Assembly (NCBI GenBank): GCA_036898135.1
Contig: CM072525.1
Location: forward strand, 25,299,059-25,363,058
DNA from: Oncomelania hupensis
Taxonomy: Eukaryota; Mollusca; Gastropoda; Littorinimorpha; Pomatiopsidae
Direction of reading: 5' to 3'
Length of the DNA stretch: 64,000 nucleotides
The notes beneath the pieces were generated by a model, which was not told the DNA's origin, made no database searches, and worked only from the letters and a program-made list of their open reading frames with translations. Made by a program: the position numbers and the translations under genes. Below, piece by piece: positions 1-12,204 of this stretch. Numbering within the stretch: position 1 is the first letter of the stretch; the number at the start of each line of letters is the position of its first letter.

Positions 1-760
1 TGGTGAAAGGGAGATAGTCTACTGACCCTATCAAAATAAACAGCTTGACCCAAAACAAATTGCAACAGAATTTTTTTTTGCTGTATCTTAGTCATAGCAA
101 CCCTTGTAACCACCACCGAAAGTTATAATGTTCTAGGACCTCGAATAATTTAGTAATCTGCATATTAATGACGTCATAATAAAAAATACAGGGAAAAGAG
201 TGACTTCATTACTTATACAGAAAACTCTAACATATAGCACCTCATTTTGAAGGTATTAACATGATAGTTTTAAAAATGAAGCAACTTTACTTAAAATACA
301 TATGTGTGGGTTAGAAAATAGCAAACAATGTTTGCAATGTCCCGGAATATTAATGACGTCATAATGAAAAAAAGAAAAGGACTAAGTTACTTATACTGAA
401 AACTCCAATATGTAGCACCTCAGTTTGAAGGTATGATCATGATAGTTTTTAAAATGAAGCGACTTTACTGGAAATACATGTGTGTGGGTTAGAAAATGGC
501 AAACAATGTTTACAATGTCCAGGAATATTAATGACGTCATAATGAAAGAAATCAAGAAAAAAAAGGACTACATTACTTACACAGAAAGCTGCGACATGTA
601 GCACCTCGTTTTGAAGATCCGAACATGATAATTTTAAAAATGAAGCAACCTTACCAGAAATACGTGTGTGCGGGTTAGAAAATGGCAAACAGTGTTTACA
701 GTGTCCAGGAATTGCACAATATTATAGCTCTGTACGTTTCAGTTTACATTGGGAATACAT
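1..760. repeat. Tandem repeat of ~180 bp (three units) carrying CRE palindromes
   Basis: Three similar units start near 163, 347 and 525. Each has the order TTAATGACGTCATAAT, an A-rich stretch, 'acttayacagaaa', 'gtagcacctc', a Gtgtgggttagaaaat block and 'aatgtccagg'. The third unit fades out near 711. TGACGTCA occurs at 169-176, 354-361 and 532-539, once per unit. No coding potential is convincing; the short minus-strand frame at 449-688 only reads through the repeat. It lies just downstream of the broken CXC gene. Confidence 0.8.
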
Positions 761-774
761 CTTGGTGTCACTAG

Positions 775-1437
775 CTAGTCCAAGATTACTGGAGGAGAAT
801 TAAAACAGCTAACACCATGGCATTCACCACATCCAGGTGAACACAGAAGACCATGCTTTATACAGCTGCACCGCTTGCTGTCACAGTTCTCTTTACATGT
901 ACACCGGATGACCTTCAACAGTTTATCTGGTGCTGCTGGCAGATCTGTCATCAGCGGTACATAAAGTCCATCTTCGATTTTCCAACCCCATTCTACCGGA
1001 AGCATAGTATCTATCCCCATCCACTGCTGAACCTGGAGGTATACCCTTTGGCTGTGATATTTAGTAGCCGCTGAAGTGGGTGGTAATGAATGTACCTGAA
1101 TGAAAGTCGTACCAACTACCACTTTTGAGCAGAAGAGCCGATATCGTAGTTGATCAAGATTCTCTCCACATCTGCCATTGTACAGAAACACAAGGGCTCT
1201 CTCCCCTGCATCTGACACATCTTCCTGGGTTCTTTGCTGTAGAAATGTGCCAGCCAAGCTTTTAAGTTCATCATTCTGCAGCAACTTCCGCAGTGTTGTC
1301 CCTTTTCCAATACCATATGGCCTTGAAGTGGCATCACAACCTGTTAAAGCATGAAGAAACAGCAGCAAATGACGAGTTTCACCAAGGACATGGATCAGCT
1401 GCTTGATGCTCCAGTACTTAGATTTTCCTCCCTGTTT
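775..1437 (-). pseudogene. C-terminal block of the broken gene with CXC (tesmin/TSO1-like) motif
   Basis: This open block begins in the alternative frame just after the 1435-1445 shift (GGKSKYWSIKQLIHVLGE) and runs to a stop at 775. It holds the hallmark LHALTGCDATSR and a terminal cysteine-rich segment of about 30 residues (CTCKENCDSKRCSCI, then CSPGCGECHGVSC). CXC motifs in tesmin/TSO1 and MSL2 proteins bind zinc and DNA; DNA binding here is inferred from the family. Confidence 0.7.
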
Positions 1438-2156
1438 GTCAGAGTAAAAAATATGTCATGTGCAGCTGCATCAGCATGGTGAGCCAACAATACCAGAAGG
1501 TAGGTGTCCTCTCCAATGACAGCAGTGATCTGATGTTGTGCGCACTTTGTCGCTGTTTGGGCAATGGTGATGTCCGCATCACCTCTGGCATATATTACAG
1601 TGCAGAATGTTTCCAGTGCTGACCCTAGGGCATGGATGAAGCGCTGTTTGTTCTCCATGTTGCAATGAAACTGCGCCATGCCTAGTTCAAAATGCACCGA
1701 CTGACCTTTTACTCCTTTCCCGCGCCTGAGATGGTTGATGTCTTTGGTAGATGGTCCTGACAAGTATCCATCAAAAATGATGACTGCATTTGGGTATCTG
1801 CCTTTGACAAAGCACGCATACGTCTGAATGATGTTTTGAAATGTGGTTCCACGTTGCCAGAAAATACGCTGAAGTAAGGAACCACCATCAAGGACGAACT
1901 GATGAATGGCATTTGGAAGCTGTTCTTGTGTGCTGCTGACAAGTTTCCATAGTTCATCTGCTAGAACTGCTTTATTGGGTTGCAGAAAGAGGCCAGTTGA
2001 TTCAAACAATGAGGATGGAAAGCTGCAGAGTTCATGACGAAAAACTTCTGTCTTGTCTTCGTACTTAATATTGGCAGCTGCAACTAAGCGTTGAAAAAGA
2101 TCAACGCACACTGTATTTTCATCTACTTTGACAGAGCTTTTGACACTCATCGTCAC
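1395..2156 (-). pseudogene. Central FEN/PIN-like block of the broken gene
   Basis: This 253-residue frame holds a strand-like VIIFDGY, a GDAD acidic cluster before a helix, and IGEDTYLLVLLAHH. The spacing is like the acidic residues of XPG-I/FEN nucleases. No catalytic proof can be had from sequence alone. The next block continues in another frame near 1440, so the copy cannot make an intact protein. Confidence 0.55.
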
Positions 2157-3525
2157 TGCCTTGTCTTTCTTTTTCAGTGAAATTTCTGCGGCTTTGACCT
2201 TCCATCCTTTTTAATATCTGAAGTCCAACTTGCTTTGCATTGTCAACATTAACGGGGGCATCTGCGACAATGCCAGTGACAATGTTTCTCAAGCTGGGAT
2301 CATCAGCAAATGGATTGTGTTGCTGCAGAAAAGACAGGAGAGCCATCATGTCCTTAGTGTCTTTTGCCTTTCTTGCTGAGCCCAATTCTTTATGTTGTTC
2401 ACTAGAATGGCGGTGAGTATTAGTAACTTCTTGCATGGCATTGTTAATTTTGGCGCATGCTGGCATGGAAAGAAGCCATGTAGCGCGTTGTGATTCGCCC
2501 ATCCCTCTCCCTCTGGTCAAACCCCCAGTTGACTTAACACTGCGCATCAAAATCTGTTCGATAGCCAGGTCCGAAGAAAGGCCTGCCCAAAATCTGTTGC
2601 TTCGTCGAACAACATGGTATCCATTAAGGAAACTTTTGTAGACATCAGGATGAGTGTCTTTAAGTTTATTCATCATCTGAAGATAGAGATACGCTGACTT
2701 TGTTTACAGATTATGTCCCGCAGCAGCTAAATATGGAAGCATGTCATGGACTGCAGATAAGTGCAAAAGCCAGTTCCCAGTTCTTTCTGCCTTGATAAAA
2801 TTCTTGAGAACATCTATAATAGACTGGTATTGCAACCAAAGTGCACTTGTTCTGCTGGTCAGGGCCATTTTGTGATCTTCCAGCTTTCTGTTGATTTTTA
2901 CAATAATTTCGCTACCTTTCAGATCACTAGCATAAAGATCTCCTTCCAGCAGCTTGTTGTACATCTTAGATGCTTCCAGCAAGTCGGAGTCACTACAATC
3001 CTGTAATGAATAAGCTGCATCCACGTGACTGGACTTAGCAGCAATTTCGATAACAGGAGGAACCTCCTTCATTGAAACTTGAATCTGTTCTAATCCACCT
3101 TCAGGTAGTGGGTTATCCAAGTTAATGATTCTTTCTTCATCCATCTGTGTGTCTGAGTCATATTGATACTGTTCTAAAGGCTGGTCGCCTTTTGCAGATT
3201 TCTGTAGTGCATTCGACATTTCTTCACTTGACCCCTGTTCTTGTGGCAATGGTGCATGAAACATTGCTGATGCATGTAACGTATTTAAGGCAGCGTCGAT
3301 GAGTAAATGTCCTCGAACTGCGCGCGTCACGGACTTTCCCTGCAGCATGGCATTGATTGCATTTGAAGCGTAGGCCACGGAGAGGGCTTCATGAAGACCT
3401 GTGTTTGCCATAAGATGCAGGCAAGAAAGCTCATTTCCATGTGGAATGGGCCAAGCCGGAGGACAATGGCGTGCAGTTCACTTGCATCTGGTTGACTCAT
3501 AATGATGCCCAGTGCCTTCCACCAC

Positions 3526-4229
3526 CCCTTGGGGTCATGAGCAATCTTGCCACTGTAGATTGTTCTAACCTATAAAGAGAAAAGTGAAAGCCCCAGTTGA
3601 AAACCTGTCTTGACTTTGTAGGCAAGACTGATTCACTGCGGCAACAGTACCCCCGTTGGAGTGCCGGGGGTTTCAGTATAAATAGTATCCCCACTTTCTG
3701 GAAATTTAGTGCTTTAAATTCCCACTGTCGCTGTCTTCCTCATTTGCTCTTTCCCATTCCTGATCTGTCCTATCACTCTGCTATACTATCTTCTTCTTCG
3801 CTAGATCAATGACCTACCTTTTTTCTTGAAAACTCTTCCTGGACAAGACTCCTTGTTTGTATGAGGTCTGTTGGATCAGCTTGGGAGTGTTGGACGCTTT
3901 CTGCCGGGTGGTCACTAGGGCTTCCTATGATGTTATTATTTTGCACTATAGGCATTTTATATGTATGTGTTTTGTTGATGATTTATAATGATGTTTGTAT
4001 TCTATTTTGTTTTTGTAACCGGGGGTTCGTGTAGTTGGGGTAAAGCCTCAGCCGTCCCCTGCGTGGGATGTCTTTATTGTAAAGTGACTGGCCGGTGGAG
4101 GGCATTCAATTTTCCCACTAGGGTTGTTTCAGCAGATCTTTTATGCGGATCGGGGGTTGTCCGGTCCTGATTTGGCTCGGAAGAGTCCGCTGGACCTAAA
4201 GCAACAATCAATCAATCAATCAATCAATC
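3526..4229 (+). mobile_element. Non-autonomous retroposon, long form (copy 1)
   Basis: A 704-bp insertion with a (CAAT)n 3' tail, flanked by an exact direct repeat AGTGCCTTCCACCAC (3511-3525 and 4230-4244). It splits a coding frame of the CXC gene. Near-identical sequence recurs at 14066-14643, 22490-23074 and 37127-37824, and as a 60-bp tail fragment at 11809-11868. No tRNA A/B box was seen. A TATA-like TATAAATA follows the GC-rich CCCCCGTTGGAGTGCCGGGGG block. Short open frames of about 60-71 residues exist but show no known domain, so it is probably non-coding and mobilised by a LINE. Confidence 0.85.
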
Positions 4230-4869
4230 AGTGCCTTCCACCACAGTGGTTGATCAAATGTCACAATGGGAGTCTTGTTATAGCGCTTTGCTTCACCAAA
4301 GATGAACAGCAGAGTTGAGTATATACATGTTTTGTCGCTTGGATTGAGATCAATCATGGGCAGAAAAATAACTGATGACTGTCCAGGAAACTCACCATTA
4401 TGCACAGTTTGCATTGTTCCTGACCAAGAGGGTCTTTGGGGATGAAGCAGCCAAGATGTTTTCCACAGGATTTCTATTTCCTTTGTCGGATCTCATAGAG
4501 TTCTGTATTCAGCCTGTCAAACTTTAATTTAAGCAGACCTTTGCACTCTTCTCTACAATATTGTATGTCAATTCTTGCCCTTCTGAAATCAAATGGAGGT
4601 TTTTGTGACCGCAACTCCTGGCCAAATTTTATAACAGTTTCAGCTTGCTTTTTCCTTAAATAGCTGCTTATGTTGTTCTTATTGGTGTAGATCCGACGAC
4701 ATTGTTCATGCACTGCCTCACCTTCACTTAAATATATATCGTCACCTCGCTGTGCACTGGCACTGTTGATGGATTCTCTACCACGCTGTTGAGGGACTAC
4801 TGACTTCTCTCCAGAATCAAGATTCTTGCCACAGATAATACACTGCTCCATAATCTGGAACCCACCACA

Positions 4870-5984
4870 ACCATTTGAAAAATATAATGACATTTTTATT
4901 ATTTTTTCTTTATTTAGCAGTGAGTGGGCTAAAGATAAACACACAATTTTTCTCTCACCCTGTTTTGTTGATGGGCATAAAGCCATTAACCAACCTCTCT
5001 CTCTCTCTCGCTTGCTCTTTCTCTCTCACTCTCTCTCTAATCAGTACTAAGGGGGATAAAATGAAAAAAAGAAACAATACACACAAGGAGAAACTATTGG
5101 TAACAACTCTACTGGTAGATGGAATCAGAGGAGTACCAAAACATGATGTTTGTTAAGCGAAATAAAATTGGTGTGACTTTGGTTTTGACAATTTTCGCTT
5201 TCCATAATTTTAAGTTTCCGACCAAGCTGTACCTGGATTGATGTAGAACCGATTTATCTGTATCTTTAAAATGGCAATGACAAACATTACTTGCGCTTAA
5301 TAAATAAAACAATTAAAAGCAAACAAGGCTGATTATAGTATTTGTTGTATAAAAACATGACTTGTATTTGAATTACGAAAATGGATCTTCATTGACAACT
5401 GTAGCAGACGATGGGTTGCACTTGCAGTGAGTGTCACAGCGATCTTTTTTTTTTTTTTTTAAATAAACATTTTTAGCGCAGTGCAGACTTATTAATTAGC
5501 GGTCCACAACCATTCTGAAGCTAATACAAAGTCAATGCAATCAAAATAGTGATGAAAAACGATGAAACAAGCGAAAAACACAAGACTTACCGTAGAAAAG
5601 TTTAGCGATGACTCACACAAGACTGTCTGCTGGAGCAGGGTCATAGGGCACGAGAGCAGGATACAGTATCAAAACAAAGGCGTTTTACTAGGGAAGGCTG
5701 TTCGCGTCAAAAACGTTAAAGCGCCAGCGGGGGAAATTATTAATAATTAATAATTAACTCGTTTGTGAAGTAAACGACTTATAACTCCTCAGATATATTC
5801 TTATTATACCATTCTACCATTTACATAACCATTCATTTCTGTTGCAATTAGTTTTGGGTGTTTTGGTCTGGGCTGTAGGCTAAGACAACCATTCCGTCAG
5901 TGGAATGCTTGTGCAATATATTGTAATATAATTATTAATGGTGGTGTATTTTGTATGTATTGCTGCAGATGTACCAAAACCTAA
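4870..5984. other. Flank without recognised gene
   Basis: This is AT-rich sequence with a (CT)n run near 5000-5036 and a T-run at 5447-5460. No splice-bounded coding exon or element with clear ends was found. Confidence 0.5.
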
Positions 5985-5996
5985 AACCAGATCTTT

Positions 5997-8900
5997 CAAT
6001 CAATCTTTAATTTAATGTCTGTTCACACATTTAGGTGATATTAGACATTGAAAATGTAACTTTTAAAACACTTTAACTATTTAACAACATAATTTCAAAA
6101 CAGTCTATAAAAGTCTACCAACAGGAGATTTAGCAATAACTTTCACAATGTCTGTAACATTTGGATGATATAGAACCATGTCTACAGAATGTCCATATTC
6201 AGTTATGCAATGTCCATTTACTTTAAATATATCTCTTAAAACTGAGCATTCAAAGAGAAGGTGATGTACTGATAGACTTGTATTACATATACATTTAACA
6301 TCAACTGAGTATTTAGTGCTCCATGCGTTCATTCTTAATTTATATATTAATTTAGAAAGTGGTCTTGAACAATTTAGTATAGATATATTTTTAATGTTAT
6401 TATCATGATACACTGTCTTTTCTAGTAAAGAAAACATTTCATGATTACACATATTCAAATTTGTTACAGTTATAGAATCTGATGACCTTTGTGCTCCCTC
6501 CTTAGCTAATCTGTCACATACCTCATTCCAATGAATTCCGCAATGTGATGGAACCCAACAGAAATCAATATTTATTCCTCTAGAAATCACACAGTGTATC
6601 ATATGTTTAATTTCATACATAAACTCCCGTCTATCTTTACAGTTCCACTGTTTTAATGCATATAGAACCGCTTTTGAATCAACGCAAAATAATATACCAA
6701 ATAATTTTAAAGGGGACGTCATGATGAAATTTAAAGCCATTAAAATAGCATAAAGCTCAGCTGTAAATATAGAAAATCCCTTTCCTAAATAATACGACCT
6801 TCTGATATTTATTTCAGGAATAATATATGCTGATCCACTATCCAAAGAATCTAAAACTGATCCATCAGTAAAAATCTGCATACGGTTTTTGTAATAACTT
6901 TCAATATGCTTTTTTACCTCAGTAACTAATATAGTAGGATTATCCTCTTTTTTAGTTTGGCTATAGTCAATATCAATATGTGCACATGTATGCTCCCATG
7001 GTGGAATCAATGGTGTTAATGGAAGAACTAAAACTGATGTGATATCAATGTTGCACTTTTCAAAAAGGTCTTTTGTATAGTTTCTAATTGGCTGCAAGTA
7101 ATTCATAGTTTTTGTTCTTTTTGGATAATCTTGTTGAGCGTCAATATATATTTCATCATACACAGATTTTGGAACAGATAAACATCTTAACACATATTTG
7201 GAAGTAGCCAGTTGACGTTGTTGATTTAATGATAATATTCCAGCTTCTTTGTATATTCGTAGAGTGTTAGTATGAACTGGAACTCCTAATGCAATTTTAA
7301 TAGCCCTGCTGTCAATACTTTGTAGTTTATTTAGTAATGACTTTTTTGCTGAAAAGTATGCTTCCTGACCATAAATAAGCTTTGATCGAACTAGTGATAT
7401 GGCTAAATGTAATAGGGATTTAGTGTTTTGACCCCATATTTGCATATTAATAATTTTCAGTAAATTCAAGGTTTTTCTTGCTTTTGTTATTAAATGTTCA
7501 ATATGTAACTTCCAGTTCAGCTTAGGTGTTAGGTAAACTCCGAGAAATTTTACCTGCTGCTTGTAAGCAAGAACTTCACAATTTAATTTCAAAACGGGTA
7601 ATAATTTAGGATTATTTCCATTATTGAAAAGCATCACATAAGTTTTCTCTGTAGACAGTTCAAGACCGTTATTTTTCAAAAATAGAGAAAGATTATTCAG
7701 TTCTTCTTGGAAACGTTTCTGTACATACATTACTACTCTCTGTTTAGTATGCTTTCTGAGAGACATATTAATCCACATAGCAATATCATCGGCATACTGA
7801 ACTACATTTGCTGATTTAGAAATAACTGTGGGAAGATCATGAATGAGGATTGAAAACAATAAAGGGGCAAGAATAGACCCCTGAGGTATTCCCATATCGA
7901 TGTTATAAAAAGATGAATAAGCATTCCCCGCTCTTGTGCATATAGATCTGCCACTTAAATAATTTTGTATGTAATGATACATTTGACCACTTATTCCAAT
8001 AAGTTTTAATTTATAAAGCAGTCTAGCATGCCAAACACTGTCATATGCCTTTTTGATATCAAAGAAAGCGGCAAGAGTACTTTTTCTATGAGCAAACTGT
8101 TTCTTAACATGACTGGTTAATTTGACAAGATGGTCAGTTGTACACCGACCCTTTCTAAACCCTGCTTGATTTTTAGGGATTATATTATTTTTTTCACAAA
8201 ATTGAGTTAACCTGTTTAAAATTATTTTTTCTAATAATTTTCCAACTTGAGAAGTCAATGCAATTGGTCTATAATTATTTACTGATGCACGAGACTTACC
8301 TTGCTTATGTACTGGAATAACTACAGACTTCTTCCAGATAGTAGGGAGAATTCCACTTTGCCAACATCTTTGGCATAATGAATGTAGTAATTTTTTCCAT
8401 GTAGCTGGCAAGTGATTCAGTAATTGATAAGAGATACCATCTAGACCAACAGCAGTTTTGTTTGATGAAAAAGATAGTAAGGTTTCTAAAAACTCTTCAT
8501 AATTAATAGGAGCATTTAAATAATGCAAATTATCTGGTATAGGATCTTCATATTCTGCTTTGATTTCTTCTTCTTTTCTAAACATTTGTGTATGTAAATC
8601 AAGACTATTTGACAATGAATTTACTGAGAAATGTTTTGCAAATGCCTCTGCTTTATCCTCAGATGAGGGGAAAATATTGTCTTGCAATTTAACAGGATAA
8701 GACTGTAGAGTAAATCCATTTTTCATCTCTTTAACTTTTCTCCAAACCTTATACATATCTTTAGAATCGGTTATTTCTGACATGCAAAATTCTGACCAAT
8801 AATGTTTCTTAGCACTGGCAATAATTCTGTTACAATGTATTTTAGCATGTTTCATGATTGTAAAATTTTCAACTGTTTTATTCCTAATCCAATTTTTATA

Positions 8901-9645
8901 TGTGAACTTTTTATTGTTTACAGCTTTTTCGCAATCATTGTTCCACCACACATTTCCCGAATAAGATATTCGCTTCTTTTGTTTGCATCTTGGAATACTT
9001 TTTTCTGCTGCCTTCAATACAGAATCTCTAAATTTTGAGTAAAAATGTTCTACATCTTCATCATGAACATTATTAATATTAGTATTTTCTAGACATGTTT
9101 TAAAGAAGTCCCAATTTGCATATTTATATTTGAATTTAGGTATCTTATCTTCTTTTTGTCCTAATTCTGATTCTTGTTCATTCAAAGTTATAATAATTGG
9201 AAGATGATCACTCCCTAAACAATCATCAAGAGGGCACCAAACAGAATTTAAGGCAATATCTGGAGTGGCAAGGGAAAGATCAATAGATGTAGACCTATGG
9301 TAAGAAACGTCAGGAATTCTAGTAAATTGACCGTCATTTAATAAACACAATTTAGAATCTAATAAATTATCAACAAAACGATTACTTGTTGTAATTTGAC
9401 ATCCCTGCTCCCACCAAGGAGAATGAGCATTGAAGTCCCCCAAAATAATCCACTTCTCATCTGACTTAACTATAGTTTTTACCCAGTCAGAGTTGTCTTC
9501 TTTGGGGCCATCTGGCATATAAACGGTTATTATATTGAAAATAGTGTGCTTATTTATTTTAATCATTGCAACACTTCCAAATATATTTTTTAGTGTTTTT
9601 GGTATTGGTGATGGAATTGAACAATACTCTAAATCACATCTTAGA
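5997..9645 (-). mobile_element. 5'-truncated LINE with RNase H (Nimb/I/Jockey-like), flanked by a 12-bp target duplication
   Basis: A direct repeat AACCAGATCTTT lies at 5985-5996 and 9646-9657. The minus-strand 3' tail is GATT-rich. The insertion keeps one long ORF2 but has lost the start of the endonuclease, so it is 5'-truncated. Its relative at 48.3-53.6 kb retains ORF1. Confidence 0.88.
6105..9645 (-). CDS. ORF2 protein: endonuclease - reverse transcriptase - RNase H (N-terminus truncated)
   Basis: The open frame runs to 9806, but about the first 55 residues come from flanking DNA. Element coding starts near 9645 (RCDLEY). Endonuclease motifs are ILGDFNAHSPWW and GSDHLPI. The RT has GISYQLLNHLP, GFRKGRCTTDHL, FFDIKKAYDSVW, GIPQGSILAPLLF and the catalytic QYADDIAMW. 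RNase H follows with FTDGSVLDS, FTAELYAI, VDSKAVLYA and WVPSHCGIHWNEVCDRLAKEG, and the protein ends near PVGRLL. An RNase H domain after the RT places it in the I/Jockey-related groups. The frame is uninterrupted from 9645 to the stop at 6105, suggesting a young insertion, though truncation prevents autonomous movement. Confidence 0.85.
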
Positions 9646-9657
9646 ACCAGATCTTTG

Positions 9658-10480
9658 ATTCCCGTGCTGTAGCCTAGCTGGTGTGACGCTGGTGTGCCAC
9701 GTCCTATGACGCAGGTGTTTCCTTGAGCCGACCTTAGTACCAAAGGTTTAAGTAGTCGAAAGGAAAACCTTATTTTGTTTACAAAGCACACACACGCACA
9801 CCCCACAATTCACAACAAATAACTATAACTATTGATAAACAGTTGTGAGAAACAAGAATTTATTTACATGTGATAACTTATAAATTACAGCACATTGAAA
9901 TATATTTAATTTGAATTGAATAATAAACATTGTCTGCATAATATTACTTACCTGATAAAGTAGCCTTGTGATTGTATAGTTTTGTCTGGGGGAATTAATT
10001 CGCCAGATATTTACTAATTAATAATTTAGATTATTTTCTTACAAATTCTATTTGTATAAAAGATACATTTTCCTTATTGCTTTATATAACGTAAAAGAAT
10101 TGTAGTAGCTGTTTGAAGTTTAAGTGAAACAAGGTTTGAATATTAATAAAGATTTAAAAGCATTTGCCTCAATTATTTACCTTGTTGTCAGTAAGCTGAT
10201 CCAGTCATAATTATTATAAATTTTTTGTGCATTTTGTAGTTAGTCATTTTTCATTTTTTGATTTAATTATCATTATTATTTTGAGCGATTGTTTATGTAT
10301 TAGTTTTGGGTTGTATTAGTGGGACTGAGGGTTGGGAAGTGGGAAAAAGGGAGTTAATTTTTGAGTGTGAATGTGTGAGTGTAATAAAAGAAATTGTCTT
10401 GTTACTTCTGGTCTTGTCTTTTAGAGTTTATTTAGGTGTTGGGTTATTTTCTCGTGTGGAAGTTGCACATGTCGAACCTC
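9658..10480. other. AT-rich flank without recognised gene
   Basis: Mostly T/A-rich sequence. The short plus-strand frame starting at 10306 runs straight into the GAA tract and has no domain support. Confidence 0.4.
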
Positions 10481-10499
10481 TGTTGAGGCAGTTGGGACG

Positions 10500-10925
10500 T
10501 GACAAAGAAGAAGAAGAAGAAGAAAAAAAAGAGGAAGAAGAAGAGGAAGCAGAAGAAGAAGGGAGAGAGAGGCAGAAGAGAAGAAGAAGAGGAAGCAGAG
10601 GAAGAAGAAGGAACGGAAAACGAAAGGAGAAGAGGAGGAAGTAGCGGAGGAGGAAGAAAGGAGGAAGCATAAAGAAGAAGCCAGAGAAGAAGCCAAAGGG
10701 GAAGACGAAGAAGCAGACGAGAAGCGGTAGTAGCAACAGTAGCAGCCTCACAACAGTGGCAGCCACAGCAACAGCAACAGCAACGACCGCGACAACAGCA
10801 ACCGCAACAACAGCAGCTGCCACAACAGCAGCAGTAGCAGCAGCAGCAGCAACAGCAGCAGCAACAGCGGCAGCGGCCACAGCAGCAGCAGCAGCAGCGG
10901 TCACAGTAGCAGCAGCAGCTGCGGC
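10500..10925 (+). repeat. Adjacent imperfect (GAA/GAG)n and (CAG/ACA)n tracts
   Basis: About 200 bases of GAA/GAG/AGA purine repeat (10505-10710) pass into CAG/CAA/ACA repeat (10745-10925). Several overlapping frames open here on both strands (poly-Glu/Arg, poly-Ala/Thr, poly-Cys), as expected from low complexity rather than a gene. Confidence 0.85.
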
Positions 10926-12204
10926 GGCCGAGGAAGACTAACGAAGAAGAAGAAGAAGGGCACGGTGAAGAGAGGGGAACGCCTAGGACAGATAAAAGAT
11001 AAGGACAAGGAGAAAACGAGAGGAACGAGAGAAAATACATAGACAGAGACAGAGGATTAAAAACAAAAAGAGGATACAACGAATCCTAACCTCCGTGAGA
11101 CTCTTGTGGGTAACTCTCTCTGTCGACGGTGACTGGAACTTTATGTGTGTGTTTAGTGAATGGTGTATAATTCACGGATTATCTCTACGAAGTACGTGAG
11201 TACAAAAACTACTTGTATGTTTTTCCGATTATTGATTGACTTGATTGTACTTATGTAAATTTGTCTTGGTTTATTTTCTAGTAATAGAAGGGGGTGTGAC
11301 AACAAAAGAATTCTTGAGAGTTATGAAGTGTGAGACGGGAGGACACGCAGATTACTCACGCATGCAGACACGTAGTTCTCGATAAAACCCCTTTCGTTAC
11401 AGTTTTCATTGGCTGCAATGAAGGCTTGCATGACCGCTTCAAACTCTTTTGAAGCAAGCTGTGATACAAGTTCACAGAATACAACTCCAGAACAGTTAGA
11501 AAAGCACCAGTTATAAATGGTTATGAATTGTTTTTTTTTAAACATCCCTGTTACAAAAATATCGGTTCTCGTCATTGTATTTGTTGATGCTGTGCCAGAA
11601 TACAGGCAAAAAATGCAGCTTTACACACTTTGTGAAAGTTAAAACAATGTGTCCCGGTCAATCACAATACATCGCGTGGCCGCCATCTTGTTAATACATC
11701 AGAGTCTCCTCTCTGAAAATCCTTACGGGAAGAGAGGGGACTATAAACTGATAAACATAACGCCATCTTGTTTTAGTGACGTTTACAGAAAACCCAGAGA
11801 CCGAAATTACAATACAATACAAGATGATTGCTTTAGGTCCAGCGGACTCTTCCGAGCCAAATCAGGACCAGAGACCGAAATTGAGTGGCATATGACCGAA
11901 ATTGAGTGGCATACGACGGATTCATACAATACACACATTGATCTTTCCAAAAATACCGTATGCCAACTTTTCCCCATAAATGCCTCCAGGGTTATTAGAC
12001 TTTGATTTTGTGTCCCTGAGTATTATCTTTGTTAAATAAAATTGTTATCTTATGCTTTCTGTTTCTAAAATCCGGTGGTTTCTGGGGGGAAACGATTGGC
12101 GCGAAAATGCTTAATCTTTGGCGCGAAAAGCTGCAAGAAGGTATAGTGCGACGAATGGTACAAGCAAGCAGTAAACTGATCATACCAAGCCTCCTGTTAC
12201 TCAC
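10926..12204. other. Unassigned region with two CCATCTTG motifs
   Basis: No coding exon could be confirmed. GCCGCCATCTTG at 11679-11690 and CGCCATCTTG at 11761-11770 match the YY1-type core. A truncated retroposon lies at 11809-11868. Sequence near 11320-11575 opens a frame ending close to a GTGAGT donor but lacks the expected SRCR cysteines and phase. Confidence 0.4.
11809..11868 (-). mobile_element. Ultra-truncated retroposon (copy 5, 60 bp)
   Basis: Only the 3' end (tgctttaggtccagcgg on the plus strand) and a CAATA-type tail remain. It is flanked by an exact 14-bp direct repeat CAGAGACCGAAATT at 11795-11808 and 11869-11882. Retention of the tail side with loss of the rest shows which end is 3' and is typical of target-primed reverse transcription. 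Confidence 0.85.

Larger units (their letters stand above)
775..4851 (-). pseudogene. Broken CXC-tail, FEN/PIN-like nuclease gene of a mobile-element-like family
   Basis: Minus-strand pieces form one protein family in order. 4851-4474 has a zinc-binding start (CIICG, later VHEQC). About 4400-4240 ends FDQPLWWKAL. 3411-2704 follows, then 2676-2119 (VVRRSNRFWAGLSSDLAIEQ), 2156-1395 (VIIFDGYLSGPSTKD, GDADITIAQ, IGEDTYLLVLL) and about 1437-775 (LLFLHALTGCDATSR). The end is a cysteine-rich CXC motif (CTCKENCDSKRCSC). Spaced acidic residues (FDGY, GDAD, GEDT) resemble FEN/XPG-type nucleases; this is inference. The copy is dead: a retroposon splits it at 3526-4229, a TAA stands in frame at 2704-2706, a stop ends the first block at 4474, and frameshifts lie near 2150 and 1435-1445. 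I recognise the family as widespread in aquatic invertebrate and fish genomes but know no assigned function. Confidence 0.75.

Noticed and set aside
10421..11079. Long minus-strand open frames rich in Ala, Cys, Ser or Phe
   Set aside because: They only read through GAA/CAG repeats in several frames; no domain or splice logic.
11321..11575. Possible second-half exon of SRCR domain 8
   Set aside because: A GTGAGT donor is present, but the frame exits in phase 0 instead of 1, one cysteine is missing, and no convincing acceptor is found.
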